A stretch of DNA of 20,371 bases from DAOUMU01 sp034409055 (GTDB lineage Bacteria > Chloroflexota > Anaerolineae > 4572-78 > J111): positions 1 to 20,371 of the forward strand of contig DAOUMU010000425.1 in NCBI GenBank assembly GCA_034409055.1, given 5' to 3'. Both the position numbers and the translations under genes were made by a program. Positions 7,197 to 14,008 of this stretch are shown in pieces. Below the pieces are notes generated by a model. It had not been told where the DNA came from, ran no database searches, and saw only the letters and a list, made by a program, of their open reading frames with translations. Each line of letters opens with the position of its first letter. The stretch's first letter is position 1.

Positions 7197-7828
7197 ATAA
7201 AGAACAATTGAACCGCTTGAGTGAGTTTGGGGTAGCCACCATCTATGAGGCCTCTGGGCGAGAGGGATTGCTCGACCTGCCCTTGATTCAGCTTTTGCCC
7301 GAAAGTCGCGTGGCCGGCCCGGCTCGAACCGTCCGCTGCGGCCAGGACGACAACCTCATGGTGCATGCCGTTGTCGAACAGATCCGGCCGGGCGAAGTGT
7401 TGGTCTTGACCATGCCTGAGCCGGCCCCGGTCGCGCTGATTGGGGAGTTACTGGCAACGCAGGTGCGAGTCCGCGGCGCAGCCGGGATCCTGGTGGATGC
7501 GGCGGTCCGTGATGTTGAGGAACTGGCGGAACTTGGATTGCCCATCTGGACTCGCTACGTGAGAGTGAGAGGCGCCACCAAGACGCAAGTCGGCGAACTC
7601 GACGTCACGGTCACGGTTGGCGGGGCGCGCATCGCACCAGATGACATTGTTGTGTTGGACGCGGATGGCGGCGTCGTTATCAAACGCGAACGAGTGGAAC
7701 AAGTGCTTACGGCTGCTGAAGCCCGGTTTGAGCGGGAAGCTGCCCTGCGAGAAAAGCTCACAGCCGGTGAAATGTCCTATGACCTGCACGGTCTGCGTGA
7801 ATACGTTGAAAAAAAACGGGGGAAATAA
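7193..7828 (+). CDS. galC: RraA/GalC-like 4-carboxy-4-hydroxy-2-oxoadipate aldolase
   Basis: A 211-aa protein of the RraA-like class II aldolase family. Motifs are GVATIYEASGREGLL near the N-terminus, VAGPARTVRC, GELLATQ...RGAAGILVD and AVRDVEEL, where Arg106 and Asp107 match the substrate- and Mg-binding Arg-Asp pair. Family aldolases (GalC/LigK/HMG aldolase) split 4-carboxy-4-hydroxy-2-oxoadipate into pyruvate and oxaloacetate. The family also includes RraA itself, which inhibits RNase E and is not an aldolase, but the preceding GalB-like gene makes the aldolase role much more likely. The start overlaps the galB stop (ATGA), and the next gene starts directly after its TAA. It is probably soluble and oligomeric, as in the family. 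Confidence 0.85.
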   Translation: MNKEQLNRLSEFGVATIYEASGREGLLDLPLIQLLPESRVAGPARTVRCGQDDNLMVHAVVEQIRPGEVLVLTMPEPAPVALIGELLATQVRVRGAAGILVDAAVRDVEELAELGLPIWTRYVRVRGATKTQVGELDVTVTVGGARIAPDDIVVLDADGGVVIKRERVEQVLTAAEARFEREAALREKLTAGEMSYDLHGLREYVEKKRGK

Positions 7829-8785
7829 TTGACTTCTCAAGAACCTATTTACGATTTGGCCCATCTGGCCCACGTGGAATTGCTCACTCCCAAACTGGCT
7901 GAGAGCGCGCAATTCTTCGTGGAAGTGATGGGGCTGACAGAAAGCGACCGGCGCGGGGACTCGGTGTACCTGCGGGGTTGGGATGATTACGAACACCACA
8001 CCCTGAAACTAACGGCTTCTGCCAAACCGGGGCTGGGGCATTACGCTTTTCGCGCTGCCAGTCCGCAAGCCCTTGAACGGCGGGTGGCCGCGCTTGAGAA
8101 ATCAGACCTGGGCCAGGGCTGGAGCGATGGCGACGCAGGGCATGGCCCGGCTTACCGCTTTTGCGATCCCGACGGGCACAATATCGAGATTTATTATGAG
8201 ACTGAATGGTACACCCCGCCGGAAGAATTGCGTCCGGCCCTCAAGAACCAGGCCTCCAGATTTCCAGGCCGGGGTGTCAATCTGCGACGGATTGATCACA
8301 TCAATCTGCTCGCGGCGGATGTGCGCGCCAATCGGCAGTTTATGCAAGAGTATCTGGGCTGCCGCCTGACCGAACAGATCATTTTCGATGATGGTTCTGA
8401 GAAGGCGGCCTGGGTGACGGTGAACAACAAAACATACGATGTGGCGATTTCAGAAGACCACTATGGCGCTCACGGACGTTTGCACCATATAACCTATGCC
8501 GTGGACAGCCGTGAAGAAGTGCTGCGCGCGGCCGACATTTGCCTGGAACACAACGTGTTCATCGAGACCGGCCCCCACAAACATGCCATCCAGCAGACAT
8601 TTTTCCTCTATGTTTACGAACCGGGCGGCAATCGTTTTGAGATTGCCACCGCTGGCGCGCGTTTACTCCTTGCGCCTGATTGGAAACCCATCATCTGGAG
8701 TGAGGCGGAACGAAAAAAGGGACAGGCCTGGGGTTTGCAGACGATCAACTCTTTTCACACACACGGCACGCCGCCGGTTGAGTAA
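7829..8785 (+). CDS. VOC-type extradiol ring-cleavage dioxygenase (catechol 2,3-dioxygenase family)
   Basis: This 318-aa protein has the two-domain vicinal-oxygen-chelate layout of type I extradiol dioxygenases. The N-terminal domain runs from about 8 to 130 (LAHVELLTPKL...DPDGHNIEIYYE), the catalytic domain from about 150 to 275. Iron ligands fit His157 (RIDHINLL), His219 or His220 (LHHITY) and Glu271 (NRFEIAT), with a Tyr in FFLYVYEPGG. The C-terminal tail AWGLQTINSFHTHGTP is typical of catechol 2,3-dioxygenase homologues. It opens an ortho-diol ring with O2 next to the hydroxyls; candidates are catechol, homoprotocatechuate, protocatechuate or gallate. The GalB/GalC neighbours point to a carboxylated substrate such as gallate. 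The TTG start at 7829 lies immediately after the aldolase stop, with only a weak GGGGA site. Confidence 0.9.
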   Translation: MTSQEPIYDLAHLAHVELLTPKLAESAQFFVEVMGLTESDRRGDSVYLRGWDDYEHHTLKLTASAKPGLGHYAFRAASPQALERRVAALEKSDLGQGWSDGDAGHGPAYRFCDPDGHNIEIYYETEWYTPPEELRPALKNQASRFPGRGVNLRRIDHINLLAADVRANRQFMQEYLGCRLTEQIIFDDGSEKAAWVTVNNKTYDVAISEDHYGAHGRLHHITYAVDSREEVLRAADICLEHNVFIETGPHKHAIQQTFFLYVYEPGGNRFEIATAGARLLLAPDWKPIIWSEAERKKGQAWGLQTINSFHTHGTPPVE

Positions 8786-8811
8786 TTCAAATCGTCGCAG
8801 AGGAGCATCTT

Positions 8812-9204
8812 ATGCCGCATCTAACGCTCGAATACACAGATAATCTCAACTTTGATGTTCAACCCCTCCTGGCGCGCCTGCATGATGAATTAGTGGCAAC
8901 CGGCGCCGTCAACCTGAAAGGAATCAAGAGCCGGGCCATTCGGCATACCGAGTATCGGATCGCCGATGGCGATGAGGGCTACGCGTTCGTTCACGTCAAT
9001 CTTTTAATCCGCGCGGGGCGTCCGCTTGAAATTCAGCAAGACGCAGCGCGGCGCGTTATGGTTGTGCTGAAGGACACTTTAGGGCATCGCTTTGAGAACG
9101 AGTATCTGTCCTTATCGGTTGACATTAAGGAAATGCGCGAGGGGGTGGCGCTGACAGACCACAACATCCCTGCCGCTGGGGTGAACAGGGCACGTGAAAT
9201 TTGA
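8812..9204 (+). CDS. 5-carboxymethyl-2-hydroxymuconate isomerase (CHMI)-family tautomerase
   Basis: The 130-aa product begins MPHLTLEYTDNL, with Pro2 in the position of the catalytic N-terminal proline of tautomerase-fold enzymes. It follows the CHMI pattern: IRHTEYRIADGDEGYAFVHVNL, then LEIQQDAARRVM and LSVDIKEM. The length matches CHMI (about 125-130). CHMI (HpaF) isomerises the ring-cleavage product of homoprotocatechuate; here it could instead act on the enol/keto forms of the dioxygenase product before GalB. AGGAG at 8801-8805 sits 6 bp before the ATG. It is the last gene of the operon, 26 bp after the dioxygenase. Confidence 0.87.
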   Translation: MPHLTLEYTDNLNFDVQPLLARLHDELVATGAVNLKGIKSRAIRHTEYRIADGDEGYAFVHVNLLIRAGRPLEIQQDAARRVMVVLKDTLGHRFENEYLSLSVDIKEMREGVALTDHNIPAAGVNRAREI

Positions 9205-9243
9205 GCCTCGACGAACCTCGTTCTATAATCGGGTCAGAATCGT

Positions 9244-9296
9244 AATGCCTATCTGGACATCAGCTAGATCTATGGACACTGAAACCAGATAGCATT
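9244..9296. repeat. Bulged 12-bp inverted repeat in the spacer before uxaE
   Basis: AATGCCTATCTGG (9244-9256) pairs with CCAGATAGCATT (9285-9296) apart from one bulged C. The loop is 28 nt. It is 40 bp past the tautomerase stop and 40 bp before the next start. It might end the aromatic operon or act in a leader; there is no T-run after it. Confidence 0.5.
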
Positions 9297-9336
9297 AACC
9301 ATCCAAAACTCTTTCTAATCATTCGGAGGAATAGAT

Positions 9337-10827
9337 ATGTCTAAGTTAAGTTCACTGCCCGATTTGGAAATCTTGCCGCAGTCGCTGGCAGCAACACCAG
9401 ACGCTGAATTTGGTCTTATCCGGACTGAGGACGGCACGTGCTGCCTGGCAGTCTTGGCCGAGCCGGCCAACCTTTCAGGTTTTGAGGGCGATTGCAGCGA
9501 GTATGCTGGTCAGACACTTTTGATCGGCCCGACGGGTCCCGGCAATGCTGCGGCGCTGCGGACTCGTCTGCCGTGGCTCAACGCGCGTCTCTTGGGTTTA
9601 CAAACTTCGGCTGGTATGGGCGACCGGATAGGACTGGCCACTCCGGGTCATGTTCGGGCCGTGCGTGCTATGAAGGGTCTGATCGCCCCAATTTTTGCCC
9701 AACAGTCCATTCGCGAGATGAATCGTACTGATCGCACTCCGCAACAAGTGATGGACGATGCCATGTGGGGGGTCTTTCAGGAAGGCTGGCGTGAAGGTGT
9801 GGGCGCCGACGCCGATCATCTAAAAACGACAGATGATATAGATGCCTGCCTGGCTTGCGGCTATACCTTTTTTACCTTTGATCCAGGCGATCATGTGGAT
9901 AGCCGTGCTGACACAGCCTCCCCAGCGTATCTGCAATCGGCCGTCGAGGAGCTGCCTTGGGCCCAAATTGAAGATGACCTTAAAGCATTAAAGGAACGTT
10001 ATCTCAATCGTTCGTTTAATGTTGAAGGGAACGAGGTTCGCTTTGATGAAGAAACAATTCTGCGGGCCGCTGCCAAGTATGGCCGGGCAGTGGCGCATAT
10101 CACGGCTATGTACCGGCATTTGCTACAATCAGCCGATCAGCAGGAATTTGAGTTGGAGATCTCGGTGGATGAAACCGAGACACCGACGACCCATGCCGAG
10201 CACATCTATATTGTAACCGAACTGAAGCGTCTAGGTGTCTCCTGGGTGAGCTTGGCCCCCCGTTATTTGGGCCAGTTTGAAAAAGGTGTGGATTACATCG
10301 GTGATGTAGATGCCTTTGAGGCTGATGTGGCTATCCATGCGGCAATCGCGCGCCAGTTTGGGCCATACAAGTTGAGCATTCACTCCGGCTCCGACAAGTT
10401 CAGCGTCTATCCCGCAATCGTGCGCCAGACGCGCGGGCTGGTTCATCTAAAAACGGCCGGTACCAGCTATCTGGAAGCATTGCGCACTATCGCCCCGCTG
10501 GACCCGGATTTGTTCAGAGAGATCTATGTTTTGGCTCGTGATCGTTTTGAAAGCGATCGGGCCACCTATCATACCTCATCCAGCCTGGAACGTGCGCCAC
10601 TCCCTCAAGATGTACCTGATGCTGATCTGGTCAAGCTGCTTGATCAATTTGATGCGCGGCAGATACTGCACATCACTTTCGGTTCAGTTTTGAGGGAGAA
10701 GGGGCACGAAAGTCGATTACGCTTCCAAGAGCGGCTGACAGATCTGTTGCACGCTCACTCTGAGGAATATGCGCGTAATCTGGAAGCGCACTTTTTGAAA
10801 CATCTGATGCCATTCGTTGCCAAATAA
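9337..10827 (+). CDS. uxaE: UxaE-family tagaturonate/fructuronate epimerase
   Basis: The 496-aa product matches the UxaE family, TIM-barrel enzymes that interconvert D-tagaturonate and D-fructuronate and so link galacturonate and glucuronate use. Visible segments are GDRIGLATPGHVRAV, DADHLKTTDDIDAC, GYTFFTFDPGDHVDS, ELEISVDETETPTT and LSIHSGSDKFSVYP, in family order, and the length fits. ATG 9337 has CGGAGGAA about 8 bp upstream. The 132-bp gap with a hairpin suggests a unit separate from the aromatic operon. Its presence hints that the organism uses pectin-type sugar acids, though other uronate genes are not nearby. The reaction is inferred from family membership only. Confidence 0.85.
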   Translation: MSKLSSLPDLEILPQSLAATPDAEFGLIRTEDGTCCLAVLAEPANLSGFEGDCSEYAGQTLLIGPTGPGNAAALRTRLPWLNARLLGLQTSAGMGDRIGLATPGHVRAVRAMKGLIAPIFAQQSIREMNRTDRTPQQVMDDAMWGVFQEGWREGVGADADHLKTTDDIDACLACGYTFFTFDPGDHVDSRADTASPAYLQSAVEELPWAQIEDDLKALKERYLNRSFNVEGNEVRFDEETILRAAAKYGRAVAHITAMYRHLLQSADQQEFELEISVDETETPTTHAEHIYIVTELKRLGVSWVSLAPRYLGQFEKGVDYIGDVDAFEADVAIHAAIARQFGPYKLSIHSGSDKFSVYPAIVRQTRGLVHLKTAGTSYLEALRTIAPLDPDLFREIYVLARDRFESDRATYHTSSSLERAPLPQDVPDADLVKLLDQFDARQILHITFGSVLREKGHESRLRFQERLTDLLHAHSEEYARNLEAHFLKHLMPFVAK

Positions 10828-10916
10828 GAGGGCTTAATGATGTCTTAGACCGACACCATCTTGGGTAGCTCACTCTTGTTCAGGAGCAAGTACGTCCACA
10901 GTTTGATGAGGCACTG

Positions 10917-11063
10917 CCGTTTTTGAGAGTTCTCGGAAAGTAAATGAAGACCGTTAAGACAAACGGAACACGCAACACGCACCACGAAACGTATTGCGTA
11001 TTGCGTGTTCCGTTAAGCGCAGAAGGGCTGGTGTAAAGGACTTTCCGAGAGAGCTCCGTTTTT
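10917..11063. mobile_element. MITE-like miniature inverted-repeat element
   Basis: TCTCGGAAAGT (10931-10941) and its exact reverse complement ACTTTCCGAGA (11040-11050) sit near the ends of a 131-bp stretch. The stretch is bounded by two copies of CCGTTTTT (10917-10924 and 11056-11063) that could be an 8-bp target duplication. It encodes no protein. Its centre is a perfect 14-bp inverted repeat, AACGGAACACGCAA (10962-10975) with TTGCGTGTTCCGTT (11001-11014). A related arm occurs at 3401-3422. A non-mobile structured mRNA leader is the alternative reading. Confidence 0.5.
10967..11015. repeat. Heptamer-periodic repeat inside the inverted-repeat element
   Basis: The sequence reads as seven 7-bp units: AACACGC, AACACGC, ACCACGA, AACGTAT, TGCGTAT, TGCGTGT, TCCGTTA. 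The last three are roughly the inverted form of the first three. Such 7-bp ACACGCA-type tracts are, as I recall, frequent between genes in Chloroflexota. No spacer-repeat order as in CRISPR is present. Confidence 0.5.
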
Positions 11064-11164
11064 ACGGAAGGAGGTGAAAGCAAAGAATTCAGATACTATT
11101 AGCTGTATTTTCGGAATCTTTCAAGTAAAGCCAAAGAAAAGATAAAAGGAGGATATCTTTTACA

Positions 11165-12727
11165 ATGAACCGTAAAATATTATTCGTTTCTCTGGCGCTG
11201 TGTTTATTGCTGGTTGCATTATCGCAAGTCGCAGTCGCCCAAACTGAAGACGCGGCGTGCGCGGGCCTCGCAGATCTCGAAATACCAGGGTTGACGATCA
11301 CGGCAGTCGAGGCCGTCAACCCCGTAGTCACGAGGCCGTCGGGCGTGGTTGTTCACGGCGTGTGGCGGTCGCCGGATTCTGCCTACGGCAATGCCACCGT
11401 CTCGGTTCCCTTCTGCCGGGTGGCCGGGTTAGTTGCTCCGGCGATCAATTTCGAGGTCTGGATGCCGCCGGCTGACACGTGGAACGGCAAGTTAAATGGT
11501 GTTGGAAACGGCGCTCTGGCGGGTGGAATTAACTATGGCGCTATGGTAGACCCACTGATGAGGGGCTACGCTACCGTCAGTACCGATACCGGTCACCAAA
11601 GCCCGGCGCCGGTGCTCGCTGACTGGATGGAAGATCGCCCCGATCTGTGGGTTGACTTCGGCTATCGAGGGCTCCATGAAAGCACCAGGTACGCCAAGAG
11701 GATCATTGAGGCCTACTACGGTCAGGGTCCCGAGTATTCGTACTTTACCGGGTGCTCGCAGGGCGGCCAAGAGGGGCTGGCAGAGGCACAAAAGTACCCC
11801 GCCGATTATGACGGCATAAGTTCCATGGCGCCGGCAACCTACCAGACACGCCAGTGGCCGGCCGAGACCTATCCAGCGTACTTGACGCATCGTGGCGAGG
11901 CCTACAACATCACTGAAGAGGACTTCGCGGTAATTCACGATGCAGTACTCGCTGCCTGCGATGCTGACGATGGCGCCGAGGATGGCCTTATTACAAATCC
12001 GGCGGCGTGCGACTTTGATCCCGCAACGCTGCTGTGCGAGGGCGATAACACTGAGGGTTGTTTGACGGCTGAACAGTTGGACACGGTCCAAAAGATCTAC
12101 GAGGGGCTGCCGGATCCGACCACCGGGGAACTGTGGTATCCCGGCAAGGCGATCAGTAGCGAGCTCGGGTGGGGCCTCCACACCGGAGAGCCGTTTATCA
12201 TCCCTATGGGTTACTGGTTGCATATCGTGTACGACGACCCCAACTGGGACTGGACGACCTTTGATTTTACCGATCCGGAGGACTTTGCGGTTCTGATCGA
12301 CGCGGATGCCCGGTACGGCCCCATCATCGATGCGATGGATCCGGATCTCACCGCCCTTAACGAACTCGGCGGTAAGCTGCTGCTGTTGCATGGCTGGGCC
12401 GACCAGAACATCTCCCCGTACAACACCATCAATTACTACAACAGTGTGGTTGAGGTGGTGGGTGACGAAGCAGAGGCGAATGAGTTCGTGCGTCTCTTCA
12501 TGGTGCCTGGTGTGCAACACTGCCAAGGCGGCCCCGGCCCCGATACTTTTGATGTGCTCACTACGCTGGAACAGTGGGTGGAAGAAGGCGTAGCCCCGGA
12601 TCAGATGATAGGCACTAATAAGGGGTCAGGCATCTCGCGCCCGCTTTGCCCGTACCCGCAAGTGGCGCAGTATTCAGGATCAGGTGATACGGCTGATGCG
12701 GCGAACTGGAGCTGCGTCGCTCCCTAA
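11165..12727 (+). CDS. Secreted tannase/feruloyl esterase-family hydrolase
   Basis: The 520-aa product has a signal peptide (MNRKILFVSLALCLLLVALS..., likely cut between Ala25 and Gln26) and is probably exported. The body is a tannase/feruloyl esterase (PF07519-type) alpha/beta hydrolase with the family's CS-D-HC arrangement: Cys197-Ser198 in TGCSQGG, Asp413 in GWADQNISPY, and His452-Cys453 in VQHCQGG. Ser-Asp-His is the triad and the two cysteines form the bridging disulfide. A lid segment with CDADDGAEDG and NPAACDFDP resembles the family's Ca-binding lid. The family cleaves gallate esters of tannins, feruloyl esters or other aromatic esters such as MHET. AAAGGAGGAT lies just before the ATG, and a strong terminator follows. 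With the GalB/GalC genes close by, gallate release is attractive but inferred. Confidence 0.92.
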   Translation: MNRKILFVSLALCLLLVALSQVAVAQTEDAACAGLADLEIPGLTITAVEAVNPVVTRPSGVVVHGVWRSPDSAYGNATVSVPFCRVAGLVAPAINFEVWMPPADTWNGKLNGVGNGALAGGINYGAMVDPLMRGYATVSTDTGHQSPAPVLADWMEDRPDLWVDFGYRGLHESTRYAKRIIEAYYGQGPEYSYFTGCSQGGQEGLAEAQKYPADYDGISSMAPATYQTRQWPAETYPAYLTHRGEAYNITEEDFAVIHDAVLAACDADDGAEDGLITNPAACDFDPATLLCEGDNTEGCLTAEQLDTVQKIYEGLPDPTTGELWYPGKAISSELGWGLHTGEPFIIPMGYWLHIVYDDPNWDWTTFDFTDPEDFAVLIDADARYGPIIDAMDPDLTALNELGGKLLLLHGWADQNISPYNTINYYNSVVEVVGDEAEANEFVRLFMVPGVQHCQGGPGPDTFDVLTTLEQWVEEGVAPDQMIGTNKGSGISRPLCPYPQVAQYSGSGDTADAANWSCVAP

Positions 12728-12758
12728 TCACTGACAGTACGTAAGAGTCAAATATTGT

Positions 12759-12790
12759 GGGGGCGGGACGAAAACGTCCCGCCCCCTTTT
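12759..12790 (+). terminator. Intrinsic terminator after the tannase-family gene
   Basis: A perfect 12-bp GC-rich stem, GGGGGCGGGACG (12759-12770) with CGTCCCGCCCCC (12775-12786), has an AAAA loop and is followed by TTTT. It lies 31 bp after the stop codon. Confidence 0.95.
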
Positions 12791-12901
12791 AAATTCTTTG
12801 GGGGTGAACACAGAAATGATAGATAAAAACAGCCCTCCTTCGGGCACGCATTACGCAATACAAGATATACTTCCTCTTGCTAATACCGATCACATTAAGA
12901 G

Positions 12902-13154
12902 AAAATTCCTGAGTTGGTGAAAGCCGCCAATCCAGAGACTTACATTACTGCCGCCGCTCATCTTTCTTTCTGCAGCACGGAACAAAACAAAAGACAGCGT
13001 TGTGCCGGTTCAACAATCGACCAATTTTGCAGCCAAATTGGAAAAGGCGCTTGGAAAGGACAGGGTTGAATTGGAGTTGCTGGAGCGAGCCGAGTACGTC
13101 GATCCCCAGTTTGAAGCCCCGGCCAACATCGGGAAAGAGAATGAATTTTATTGA
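12902..13154 (+). pseudogene. Decayed C-terminal remnant of an alpha/beta-hydrolase (esterase)
   Basis: The first part reads KIPELVKAANPETYITA from 12902. A second frame starting at 12973 reads QHGTK and, after removing 5 extra bases (CAAAA at 12988-12992, apparently a duplication of ACAAA), continues DSVVPVQQSTNFAAKLEKAL and onward to ELLERAEYVDPQFEAPAN and the TGA at 13152. This is the end of a carboxylesterase/BD-FAE-like hydrolase: HGTKD carries the acid residue, and RAEY stands where the catalytic His of an AEH motif is expected. At least two frameshifts and the lost His mark it as dead. The N-terminal part is missing; the 110 bp upstream hold nothing recognisable. Confidence 0.75.
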
Positions 13155-13171
13155 CTAATGGAGATAAAATT

Positions 13172-13921
13172 ATGGTAGATCAGCGTCTAGCCGGACGATA
13201 TGTCTTGATTACAGGCGGAGGAGGTGGTATTGGCTCCGCCTTGGCCAAAGGATTGACCAATTCAGGAGCGAAGGTTTTTATTGCCGACGTTAGGGCTGAA
13301 GCGGCTTCAGAAGTGGCTTCAGCCTTTCCTGGCAGCGGCTGGACCGACGTAGATGTTCGAGATCAAGCCAGCGTTGAGCATCTTGTTGCCAAAGCTGTAG
13401 AACACGGTGGCCCAATTGATGGCCTGGTCAATGCTCATGGTCTCTCCAACCATGTACCGTTTTTGGAGATGTCGGTGGAGGAGTGGAGTCGAGTAATAGA
13501 TGTCAATCTGACGGGGACCTTTATCGTGGGACAGGCAGTGGCCCGGCACATGGTTGAACACAAGACGCAAGGCGCTATTGTTAACATCGCCTCTATCCTG
13601 GGCTGGGTCGGCGCGCCACAGCGGGTCCACTATCTTGCCTCGAAGGGAGGGGTTAATATGCTTACCCGTGGTATGGCTCTCGACCTGGCCCCTCACGGAA
13701 TCCGGGTGAATGCCATTGGTCCGGGGCCAATTGTCACCCCTTTGACACACTGGCGCTGGGGCGATCCGGAGGCACTGGCCGCTACCAATGCCCGCATCCC
13801 TATGGGGCGAATGGGGCAGCCCGAGGAATTGGTTGGCGGGGTTATTTACTTACTTTCCGATGAAGCCTCTTATACCACGGGAACTACCCTTTACATTGAT
13901 GGAGGCTGGACTGCGCAGTAA
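13172..13921 (+). CDS. Short-chain dehydrogenase/reductase (SDR), classical type
   Basis: The 249-aa product is a classical SDR: cofactor motif TGGGGGIG beginning at Thr14, acidic residue in FIADVRAE suggesting NAD(H), NAHG, catalytic Ser141, Tyr154 and Lys158 (YLASK), then IGPGPIVTPL and the ending TGTTLYIDGGW. It oxidises or reduces an alcohol/ketone; the substrate is unknown. The upstream in-frame TTG at 13151 lies in the esterase remnant; ATG 13172 has GGAG at 13160-13163 with 8-bp spacing and is preferred. The next dehydrogenase starts 87 bp downstream, so the two may be co-transcribed and act on successive steps. No substrate-specific motif was recognised. Confidence 0.93.
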   Translation: MVDQRLAGRYVLITGGGGGIGSALAKGLTNSGAKVFIADVRAEAASEVASAFPGSGWTDVDVRDQASVEHLVAKAVEHGGPIDGLVNAHGLSNHVPFLEMSVEEWSRVIDVNLTGTFIVGQAVARHMVEHKTQGAIVNIASILGWVGAPQRVHYLASKGGVNMLTRGMALDLAPHGIRVNAIGPGPIVTPLTHWRWGDPEALAATNARIPMGRMGQPEELVGGVIYLLSDEASYTTGTTLYIDGGWTAQ

Positions 13922-14008
13922 AGTTCGACATGCTAAGCATTGACCGACCCGTGTTTAATAATTTACTGGAGTTTATGCAGCACGACTATACATCTTGGAG
14001 GAAATTTT

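Larger units (their letters stand above)
10828..11164. other. Gene-free spacer holding a MITE-like element and a ribosome site
   Basis: No gene is seen in these 337 bases. The centre is the inverted-repeat element given separately. The rest is plain AT-leaning sequence ending in AAAGGAGGAT about 10 bp before the esterase start. A second Shine-Dalgarno-like GGAAGGAGGTG at about 11065-11075 has no good start codon after it. Confidence 0.6.

Noticed and set aside
10967..11015. CRISPR-like array
   Set aside because: Units are 7 bp with no spacers and there are no cas genes in the window.
11492..12526. Long minus-strand open frame (344 codons)
   Set aside because: It is antisense to the tannase-family gene, whose triad and signal peptide are intact; no family motif is seen.
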